From: Pseudomonadota bacterium
GTDB taxonomy: Bacteria > Pseudomonadota > Alphaproteobacteria > Acetobacterales > Acetobacteraceae
Assembly: GCA_021809435.1 (NCBI GenBank)
Contig: JAKBAD010000011.1
Location: 1-59,065 of the forward strand
Length of the DNA: 59,065 bases
Direction: 5' to 3'
The translations under genes were made by a program, and so were the position numbers. A model generated the notes under the pieces. It saw only the letters and a list, made by a program, of their open reading frames with translations, was not told the origin of the DNA and did no database searches. Below, piece after piece: positions 53,476-59,065 of this stretch (positions are counted from its first letter, which is position 1; every line of letters begins with the position of its first letter).

Positions 53476-54855
53476 TTATGGCGCTGATCCGCCAGGGGCG
53501 AGGGCGAGGGCGCGGCGCAGGGCGGTTGGGATGTGAGCGGGGAGGTCTTCGGCCAGCAGCCCGTCTCCGGCCTGGGTGGCGGCCTCGCCATGCAGCCATA
53601 CGCCCGCGCAGGCGGCTGGGAAGGACGCCATGCCCTGGGCGAGCAGGGCGCAGATGAGGCCGGAGAGCACATCGCCCGTGCCGCCGGTGGCGAGGCTGGG
53701 GGGCGCGTTGCTGTTGATGGCGGCAAGCCCATCGGGGGCGGCGATGATGGTGTCTGGCCCCTTGAGCACCACCACGGCGCCGGTGAGGCGGGCGGCTGCC
53801 CGCGCGGCGGCCAGCTTGTTGGGGCCAGGGGGGCCGAAGACGCGCGCGAACTCGCCCGCATGGGGGGTGATGACGCTGACGCCCTTGAGACGGCCGGGCT
53901 GGTTGGCGCAGGCGGTGAGGGCGTCGGCGTCGGCGACGATGTGGAGGGCGGGATGGGCGGTGAGGAGGGCGAGCGCCTGGCCGGCACGCTCGACGCCCAG
54001 GCCCGGGCCGACGACGAAGCTGTGGCGGCGCGGGTCTTGCAGCAATGTGGCCAGCGGGGCCTGGCGGTGCAGGATGCCGGGTTCGGGGATGATGAGCGGA
54101 TGCTCGGCCGCCAGCGAGACGATGCCCGCGCCCGCGCGCCGGGCGGCCTGGGCGCACAGGCGCGCGGCGCCGGGCAGGCTGCCCGAGAGCACGCACAGCT
54201 CGCCGGCGGAGAATTTATGGGCGGTGGGGCTGCGCGTGGGCAGGGTGAACAGGGCGGGGGTGTTTTCGAGGGTCTGGGGCTGGATGGTGTCGAGCACGGC
54301 GGGGGGCAGGCCGATATCGGCCAGGACCAGCGCGCCGCAGAGCGCGCGGCCGGGGTAGAGCAGGTGGCCGGGTTTTTTGCGGAAAAATGTTACGGTGAGG
54401 GCGGCTTGCGGGGCGAAGCCCAGGGGCTGGCCGGTGGCGCCGTCGAGGCCGGAGGGCACGTCGATGGCGACGAGGCGGCGGGCGGCTTGGAGCAGGGCGG
54501 TGCAATGGGCATCGAGCGGGCGGGTGAGGCCGGCGCCGAACAGGGCGTCGATGACCAGATCGGCGCGGGTGACATCATTCAGGGTGGCCTGGGCGGGCGT
54601 GAGGCATTTGACCGCCCAGCCCGCGCGGGCCAGATGGCGGGCGGCCACCCGCCCGTCGCCGCCATTATTGCCCGGCCCGATGAGCGCCAGCGTGCGGCAG
54701 GGCGCGAAGCGGCGCGAAATGGCGCGCGCCACGGCGCGGCCCGCGGCTTCCATGAGGGCGGGGGTGTTGTTGGCCAGGCGGTCGGCCTGGGCCATCTCGT
54801 CTGGGGTTAACAGGGCGGTGACAAAACCGTTGGGCATTTGGAACTTCTCTGTCAT
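53476..54855 (-). CDS. nnr: Bifunctional ADP-dependent NAD(P)H-hydrate dehydratase / epimerase
   Basis: 459 residues from ATG 54855 (or ATG 54837, MPNGF). N-terminal epimerase domain: GPGNNGGDGRVAARHLARAG (near 57-76) and DALFGAGLTRPLD. C-terminal dehydratase domain: GAGIVSLAA..., VVLKGPDTIIAAPDG, and SLATGGTGDVLSGLICALLAQGM with the G-T-G-D motif. It repairs hydrated NADH and NADPH. It is divergent from the parA-like gene with only about 28 bases between starts. Confidence 0.94.
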   Translation of the reverse strand: MTEKFQMPNGFVTALLTPDEMAQADRLANNTPALMEAAGRAVARAISRRFAPCRTLALIGPGNNGGDGRVAARHLARAGWAVKCLTPAQATLNDVTRADLVIDALFGAGLTRPLDAHCTALLQAARRLVAIDVPSGLDGATGQPLGFAPQAALTVTFFRKKPGHLLYPGRALCGALVLADIGLPPAVLDTIQPQTLENTPALFTLPTRSPTAHKFSAGELCVLSGSLPGAARLCAQAARRAGAGIVSLAAEHPLIIPEPGILHRQAPLATLLQDPRRHSFVVGPGLGVERAGQALALLTAHPALHIVADADALTACANQPGRLKGVSVITPHAGEFARVFGPPGPNKLAAARAAARLTGAVVVLKGPDTIIAAPDGLAAINSNAPPSLATGGTGDVLSGLICALLAQGMASFPAACAGVWLHGEAATQAGDGLLAEDLPAHIPTALRRALALAPGGSAP

Positions 54856-54883
54856 AACCTTGCTGCACGGCACAAAGGGAGAG

Positions 54884-55519
54884 ATGAGTATGGGCAAGGT
54901 TATCGCGGTTGCACAGCAAAAAGGCGGCGCGGGCAAGACCATGCTGGCCGCCCAATTTGCCGTGGCGCTGGCCGAGGCGGCGCGGGTGGCTTTGCTCGAT
55001 ATCGACCCCCAGGGCAGTTTAAGCGTGTGGGGCCGGCTGCGCGAGGGCGCGGCCAAGGCGGTGCACGGCGTGGAGGTGACCAGCGTTTCAGGCTGGCGGC
55101 TGGGGGCGGAGCTGGAGAAGCTGAAGGCCGCTCATGATTTCGTGCTCATCGACACGCCGCCGGTGATCGATTCGGATGCCAGGCGGGCGGTGCGCGCCGC
55201 CGACCTTGTGCTGATTCCGATGAATCCCTCGCCGCCCGATTTGTGGGCCGCCGAAGGCACGTTGAAACTGGCCGCCGAGGAGAAGCGCCGGGCGGCGCTG
55301 ATTTTTAACCGCGCGCCCGCGGCCTCGAAGCTGCGCAAGCGGCTGGAGGCCGAGATTGGCGCCCGCGGGCTGACGCTGCTGCCCGTGGCGCTGGCCAACC
55401 GCGCAGGCTATGCCAACGCTTTTGCCGATGGGCTGGGGGTGACGGAAGCCGGGCCGGCCACCCAGGCGGCGGATGAAATTCGCGCGGCGGTTGCGGCGTT
55501 AACCGCCATGATGCCTTAA
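54884..55519 (+). CDS. parA: ParA/MinD-family ATPase
   Basis: 211 residues from ATG 54884 (MSMGKVIAVAQQKGGAGKT). Deviant Walker A KGGAGKTMLAAQ (near 14-25), a DIDPQGS block (Walker A'-linked aspartates), and FVLIDTPP (Walker B). Short relatives without an adjacent ParB, such as this one, often position plasmids, chemoreceptors or carboxysomes, or act in genome segregation. No parB or parS was seen. It is not sufficient to call a replication origin. Confidence 0.88.
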   Translation: MSMGKVIAVAQQKGGAGKTMLAAQFAVALAEAARVALLDIDPQGSLSVWGRLREGAAKAVHGVEVTSVSGWRLGAELEKLKAAHDFVLIDTPPVIDSDARRAVRAADLVLIPMNPSPPDLWAAEGTLKLAAEEKRRAALIFNRAPAASKLRKRLEAEIGARGLTLLPVALANRAGYANAFADGLGVTEAGPATQAADEIRAAVAALTAMMP

Positions 55520-55574
55520 GGTGTTGATGAAGCAAAATTCTCGAAATTGCCATTAACCTGCAAAAAAGAGCATA

Positions 55575-55753
55575 TTCACTATTGCCAAGCTGCCTAAATT
55601 CCGCCACATAAGGGACGTGGCATGAACCGAGCGGAAACGGCGCCTCTGGCGACGATCTGTAAGGCAAAAAAGTCAGCCGCCAAGTTTAGGGAGCGAATAA
55701 AAAGAGGCATCCAAAGAGGTGCTGGGCCGGCTGAAACAGCCGGCCTTTTTTTT
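55575..55753 (+). ncRNA. Candidate small RNA with a strong terminator
   Basis: Between the parA gene and the YciI gene (convergent), 55520-55816 has no firm ORF. A TTGCCA hexamer near 55547 and TATTCACT near 55571 could be a promoter, and the stretch ends in a textbook terminator. The internal pair CCAC(55604)/GTGG gives a small stem. A 40-codon frame from 55622 (MNRAETAPL) is possible but has no stop before the terminator. The RNA is inferred. Confidence 0.35.
55725..55753 (+). terminator. Strong Rho-independent terminator
   Basis: GGCCGGCTG 55725-55733 pairs perfectly with CAGCCGGCC 55737-55745, loop AAA, followed by eight T. It would stop transcripts reading from parA or from the candidate small RNA on the plus strand, 64 bases before the converging YciI gene. 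Confidence 0.9.
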
Positions 55754-55816
55754 GGCCGCGTGCATGAAAATGCAGGCTTTGCCGGCGGAACCCGCGCCGG
55801 AGACATGCAGGAAACT

Positions 55817-56107
55817 TCAGCCGAGCCGGCGCAGGAAGCGGCTGACGCAGACCTCGCCCCACACGCCTTGGCGCATGAACGGGTCGTTAGCGATGAACGA
55901 ATCGACCGTTTCGCGGTCGGGTGCCTCGACGATGAAGCAGGAGCCGATCATTTCGCTGCCGTCGTCGGATTGCAGGGGGCCGCCGAAGATGATGCGCACG
56001 CCTGCGGCTTCGCCCTCATCGCGGTGGGTGCGATGGTCGGCGTACAGCTCAAGGCGGCGGGGCAGGGCGTTGGGGGCGTCTAGCGCATGAACGGCGAACA
56101 GCGGCAT
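55817..56107 (-). CDS. YciI-family protein
   Basis: 96 residues from ATG 56107 (MPLFAVHALDAPNA); a longer frame reaches 56356 over the FAH start, so it is rejected. HRTHRDEGEAAGVRIIFGGPL carries the conserved His and GGP block, and GSCFIVEAPDRETVDSFIANDPF is the second half of the ferredoxin-like fold. YciI proteins act as chlorohydrolase-like or signalling proteins; none is fully defined. It is divergent from the FAH-family gene at 56216. Confidence 0.9.
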   Translation of the reverse strand: MPLFAVHALDAPNALPRRLELYADHRTHRDEGEAAGVRIIFGGPLQSDDGSEMIGSCFIVEAPDRETVDSFIANDPFMRQGVWGEVCVSRFLRRLG

Positions 56108-56215
56108 GGGTTTGCCTCTTTCCTCATCGGCGACCCGGCTACCCGTAACGGCAAAACCGTGCTTTGACACGATGCATGATCGCCACCCAGCCATGACGGG
56201 GAAGGGAGAGAGCCC

Positions 56216-57049
56216 ATGAAGCTGCTGAGATACGGGGACAAGGACCAGGAAAAATGGGGCATGCTCGACGCGCAGGGGCGAATCCGCACGCTCGAGGATG
56301 CGCTGCTGACCGTGAGCGGCGAGGTGCTTGGCCACCAGTGGCTGGCGCAGCTGCAAAAGCTAGACCCCGAGACGCTGCCGCTGCTCAAGGCCGAGCGACG
56401 AATCGGGGCTTGTGTGCCGATGCCGCGTAATTTTGTGTGCGTGGGGGCGAATTATGCCGACCATGCGGCCGAGGCCGGGATGAAGACACCCCGCGAGCCG
56501 ATTTTGTTTTTGAAGGCGCTCTCGGCGTTTTCGGGGCCTTATGATGATATTGAGATGCCGCCCGGCAGCCAGAGCACCGATTATGAGGTGGAGCTGGGCG
56601 TGGTGATGGGCGCCAAGGCCAAGCGGGTTTCGGAAGAGCGCGCGATGGAGTACGTGGCCGGCTATTGCGTGGTGAACGATGTGTCGGAGCGCGAATTTCA
56701 GACCAGACGCGGCGGGCAGTGGGACAAGGGCAAGGGCTATGATAGCTTTGGGCCGGTGGGGCCGTATTTTGTCACCAAGGATGAGGTGCCAGACCCGCAG
56801 GCGCTGAATTTATGGACCGATGTGGATGGCGAGCGCCGCCAGGACAGCAACACCGCCCAGATGGTGTTTGGCGTGCGGCATTTGGTGGCTTATGTGTCGC
56901 AATTCTTCACGCTGCATCCGGGCGATATTATTGCCACCGGCACCCCGGCGGGGGTGGGCATGGTGAAGGGGTTTTTGCGTGCGGGCCAGGTGGTGCGCAT
57001 GGGGGTTGAGGGGCTTGGCGAGCAGCGGGCCCGCATTGTGGAGGGATGA
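56216..57049 (+). CDS. Fumarylacetoacetate hydrolase family protein
   Basis: 277 residues with GGGGAAGGGAGAGA before the ATG. The FAH fold starts near 70: PRNFVCVGANYADHA, then the metal site DYEVELGVVMG (E near 122-124) and VVNDVSERE. The C-terminal GDIIATGTPAGVGM closes it. Family members include ureidoglycolate lyase and 2,4-dioxo-pentonate/oxaloacetate decarboxylase-type hydrolases. It is followed at once by an ABM-fold protein, and the two probably act together. Substrate unknown. Confidence 0.9.
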   Translation: MKLLRYGDKDQEKWGMLDAQGRIRTLEDALLTVSGEVLGHQWLAQLQKLDPETLPLLKAERRIGACVPMPRNFVCVGANYADHAAEAGMKTPREPILFLKALSAFSGPYDDIEMPPGSQSTDYEVELGVVMGAKAKRVSEERAMEYVAGYCVVNDVSEREFQTRRGGQWDKGKGYDSFGPVGPYFVTKDEVPDPQALNLWTDVDGERRQDSNTAQMVFGVRHLVAYVSQFFTLHPGDIIATGTPAGVGMVKGFLRAGQVVRMGVEGLGEQRARIVEG

Positions 57050-57050
57050 G

Positions 57051-57341
57051 ATGGTTACTGAATTCGCCGAAATTGAAGTGAAGCCCGGCATGGAGGCCGC
57101 GTTCATCGAGGGCGTGGAAAAGAGTAAGCCGGCGTTTTTGCGCTCAACGGGCTGCCACGGGGTGGGGTTGGTGCGCAGCGTGGAAACCCCGCTGAAATTT
57201 GTGCTCCAGGTGCAGTGGGAGAGTGTGGAGGCCCATATGGTGACGTTTCGGGCGTCGCCGGAGTTTCAGGAATGGCGGGGGAATGTGGGGCATTGCTTTG
57301 CCGCGCCGCCGCATGTGTGGCACGGCGAGACGGTGGCCTGA
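57051..57341 (+). CDS. Antibiotic biosynthesis monooxygenase (ABM) family protein
   Basis: 96 residues from ATG 57051, one base after the FAH-family stop. ABM ferredoxin-like fold: TEFAEIEVKPGMEAAFIEGVE, SVETPLKFVLQVQWESVEAHM and FQEWRGNVGHCFAAPP. Small ABM proteins act as cofactor-free oxygenases or as stress proteins. Its coupling to the hydrolase hints at a shared small aromatic or ketone breakdown step. Confidence 0.88.
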   Translation: MVTEFAEIEVKPGMEAAFIEGVEKSKPAFLRSTGCHGVGLVRSVETPLKFVLQVQWESVEAHMVTFRASPEFQEWRGNVGHCFAAPPHVWHGETVA

Positions 57342-57343
57342 AC

Positions 57344-57832
57344 GTGCGCGGCTGGCTGCTGGCGGGGCTGATGGGCTTGGTGCTGGCGGGGCCGGCGCGG
57401 GCGCAGATGACGCCTGACAATATCGCCGAGCTGCTGGCCGCGCAGAATGCCTATCGGGCGCCGCTGGGGCTGGCGCCGCTTGGCTGGTCGGACCAGTTGG
57501 CGGCACAGGCACAGAGATGGGCCGAGCATCTGGCCGGGATTGGCCAGCTTGTGCATAGCGGGCCGGGGCAGAATTTGGCCATGGCCCAGGCGGGCACGGA
57601 GACGCTGACCCAGCTGGTGGATTTGTGGGGCGGCGAGGGACGATATTTCGTCGATGGCGCGTTCCCCGATATCTCGACCACTGGCAACTGGGTGGATGTG
57701 GGGCATTACAGCCAGATCATCTGGCGCTCGACGCGGCTTGTGGGCTGCGGGGGCGCGGAGCAGAACGGGCTGGATGTTTTGGTGTGCGATTATGATCCGC
57801 CAGGTAATGTGATGGGCGAGCGGGCTTATTGA
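57344..57832 (+). CDS. CAP/SCP-family secreted protein
   Basis: 162 residues from GTG 57344, chosen because it opens a signal peptide (WLLAGLMGLVLAGPARA-Q). CAP-domain blocks: HSGPGQNLA (near 83), GHYSQIIWRSTRLVGCG (near 121-137) and LVCDYDPPGNVMGERAY, with the conserved His and Cys residues. PR-1-like proteins are common in eukaryotes but also secreted by bacteria, with lipid-binding or defence roles. It follows the ABM gene by two bases, an unusual neighbour for a secreted protein. A GC hairpin (57836-57865) follows. Confidence 0.85.
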   Translation: MRGWLLAGLMGLVLAGPARAQMTPDNIAELLAAQNAYRAPLGLAPLGWSDQLAAQAQRWAEHLAGIGQLVHSGPGQNLAMAQAGTETLTQLVDLWGGEGRYFVDGAFPDISTTGNWVDVGHYSQIIWRSTRLVGCGGAEQNGLDVLVCDYDPPGNVMGERAY

Positions 57833-57952
57833 CCGCCGCCCGGCGCTGATTGGAACGGCGGGCGGAATTTGCTAGGCTGGAGGGCAGGGCCCGGCGTCTG
57901 GCGCGTGGTGCGGCGGAACCGGCCGGGTTGATGAAGGGTTTGGATCCACCTT

Positions 57953-58684
57953 ATGCCCATGGTTAAATACCGGCTTTATCAGCCGCGACTGGCGCCACGC
58001 CGCACCAGGATGGAGGTGCCCGGCTGGGGCGGCACCAAGGCGCCGCGCCAGGATGGCGAGCATGAGCAGGGCTGGCATTGCCTGCCTTTTGTCGAGGGGG
58101 CGCAATATGGCATCGAGCTGTTCTACCCCCACGAACATGAGATGCGGGTTGCCCATGAGAACGGGGCGTTCAAATTTGACGGCGAGTTTGGCGCGCCGCC
58201 CAGCCCCGGCCTGCAATGGCCGCCTTTCCGGGCGTTTGGCGCGGGGTTTTACACGTATCAGTTGCTGCTCGATCTGAAGGTGCCCGAAGGTTGGGCGGTG
58301 CGCGCCGAGCCGCATCCGCGCTTTTACCTGAGCGAGGCGGGCGATGTGCCGCTGGCGGTGCCCGCCTTGCTGCGGACCTCGTGGTGGCCGATGATTAATT
58401 TTGTGGTGTTCAAGGCGCCGCCCGCCGGGCAGGTGCATGTGTTTCGCCCGGGTGAGCCGTTTATGCAGCTGTGCGTGGTGCCGGCCGAGCCGGATTTGAC
58501 GCTTGAGCCGATGACCGCCGAGGAAGCCGCCGAGCGGGAAATGCAGGCGCGGCGCATTCATGCCAGCCGCGAGACGCTGGGGCAGGAAACACGCTGGACC
58601 TCTTCGACCCACACGGTGTTCGATGGCACCTACCGGCGCATTTTGGGCGCCGCGCGCGCCCGCGGGCGCGAGGATCAAAGCTGA
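57953..58684 (+). CDS. DUF6065-like hypothetical protein
   Basis: 243 residues from ATG 57953 (a second ATG at 57959). WHCLPFVEGAQYGIELFYPHE near 37-57 resembles the block R-C-L-P-x-x-x-A-x-x-x-G-W-E-I of DUF6065 proteins of alphaproteobacteria. PVPALLRTSWWPMINFVVFKAP follows near 130. No catalytic motif or signal peptide seen. I recall the family but not a function. The gene stands alone with its own upstream region. Confidence 0.6.
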   Translation: MPMVKYRLYQPRLAPRRTRMEVPGWGGTKAPRQDGEHEQGWHCLPFVEGAQYGIELFYPHEHEMRVAHENGAFKFDGEFGAPPSPGLQWPPFRAFGAGFYTYQLLLDLKVPEGWAVRAEPHPRFYLSEAGDVPLAVPALLRTSWWPMINFVVFKAPPAGQVHVFRPGEPFMQLCVVPAEPDLTLEPMTAEEAAEREMQARRIHASRETLGQETRWTSSTHTVFDGTYRRILGAARARGREDQS

Positions 58685-58702
58685 GGCATGGCCTGGTGTC
58701 CC

Positions 58703-58937
58703 GGTTCTGAAATCCGTTGGATTTCAGAACCATCATACTAGAGCAATATGTGTTTAGATTGACGCGGCAGCGTCAAGATAAACACATGAAATTGCTCGCC
58801 AATATCAAAATTAGAGCCTCAAGCTAAAAGCTTGAGGCTCTAGAGCATTTTCCATTCACATAGGTTCATGAAAAATACTCCAACTCTTTGTTTAAGCGAG
58901 CAACTTTATCCAATCAAATGAGTCCGTTTGATTGGAT
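58703..58937. repeat. Four consecutive palindromes before the IS end
   Basis: (1) GGTTCTGAAATCC 58703-58715 with GGATTTCAGAACC 58719-58731, perfect 13 bp. (2) GAGCAAT...GACGC 58741-58765 with GCGTCAAG...ATTGCTC 58770-58797, imperfect. (3) AGAGCCTCAAGCT 58813-58825 with AGCTTGAGGCTCT 58829-58841, perfect 13 bp. (4) ATCCAATCAAA 58908-58918 with TTTGATTGGAT 58927-58937, perfect 11 bp. They fill the gap between the hypothetical gene and the transposase. GC is lower than elsewhere. Confidence 0.75.
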
Positions 58938-58960
58938 GTCGCTCTAGGTTCTGTCTGCAT

Positions 58961-59065
58961 TCATCGTAACCAGATCATGGCGCAGGCGAGATGCACGAAG
59001 CCCATGAAGGCTTTGACGGTTTTTTCGCATCGGAGGGCGATTCTTCGGAAGCGTTTGAGTTTGTT
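58961..59065 (-). mobile_element. 3' end of an IS5-family transposase (truncated by window end)
   Basis: 34 residues in frame to TGA at 58961: NKLKRFRRIALRCEKTVKAF then MGFVHLACAMIWLR. The block R-R-I-A-L-R-x-E-K-T-x-x-x-F is the C-terminus of IS5-group DDE transposases. CTAG at 58944-58947, a possible target of YTAR type, may mark the element end, since GGTTCTGTCTGC follows it. The rest of the element lies outside the window, so I cannot say whether it is active. Confidence 0.85.

Noticed and set aside
54884-55519. ParA-like gene as evidence for a plasmid origin
   Set aside because: It has no ParB partner, parS sites or replication gene beside it, and is 26 kb from the skew switch.
55622-56083. 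153-residue plus-strand frame
   Set aside because: It crosses the strong terminator at 55725 and is antisense to the YciI gene; only its first part could matter, and this is noted under the candidate small RNA.
58703-58937. CRISPR array
   Set aside because: The four palindromes differ from one another and there are no regularly spaced identical repeats.

Overview
High-GC alphaproteobacterial DNA, most like an acidophilic or environmental member of the Acetobacteraceae (inferred from protein style, split valine/sulfate modules and a tacAT pair; no rRNA is present to confirm it). The 59 kb holds about 60 genes, is almost fully coding, and looks chromosomal.

Layout. 1-3.6 kb is the end of a surface-glycan locus (glycan-protein fragment, methyltransferase-like protein, SGNH-like hydrolase, GT61 glycosyltransferase) with two AT-rich genes and remnants of a small inverted-repeat element. 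3.8-9.0 kb is a tandem glycine riboswitch followed by N-formylglutamate amidohydrolase, a glutamine-synthetase-like ligase, an aldehyde dehydrogenase and L-serine dehydratase. 9.2-10.0 kb is a TacA/TacT toxin-antitoxin pair, then an inverted-repeat element and an MFS transporter. 12.1-19.2 kb is a capsule/exopolysaccharide export cluster: GT4, Wza-like lipoprotein, TPR-KpsM fusion, KpsT ATPase, KpsE-like protein and a convergent GT4. 19.4-21.5 kb is a TDT-family exporter divergent from a LysR regulator. 23.2-27.9 kb is the distal valine pathway (mmsA, isobutyryl-CoA dehydrogenase, 3-hydroxyisobutyryl-CoA hydrolase, mmsB) with a divergent LysR gene. 28.0-36.8 kb has an AmgK-like sugar kinase and the whole kdp system (two micro-proteins, A, B, C, D, E) on the minus strand. 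37.1-40.7 kb is the sulfate activation operon cysD-cysNC-cysQ. 40.8-45.6 kb is an exporter, TetR regulator, two GST-like proteins, haloacid dehalogenase and DsbA-like protein. 45.7-58.7 kb mixes a sulfotransferase, glycine-zipper lipoprotein, a ferredoxin-globin fusion, cold-shock protein, a TPP enzyme, Nnr, ParA, FAH-family and CAP-family proteins. The window ends in a palindrome cluster and the 3' end of an IS5-family transposase.

Links between genes. The cysDNC product PAPS is the donor for the sulfotransferase at 45.7 kb and CysQ removes the PAP by-product. The riboswitch suggests the operon after it handles or generates glycine, with SdaA draining serine to pyruvate. The glycosyltransferases and export genes form one surface-polysaccharide theme.

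Whole-window signal. The plus strand is C-rich from 1 to about 28 kb and G-rich from about 29 kb on, whichever strand the genes use. This is a replication-type skew switch in the origin direction, close to a phased repeat array at 27.9 kb. The strongest candidates for something little described are the glycine-riboswitch operon, the ferredoxin-globin-zinc-ribbon fusion, the hairpin array after the cold-shock gene, and the skew switch.
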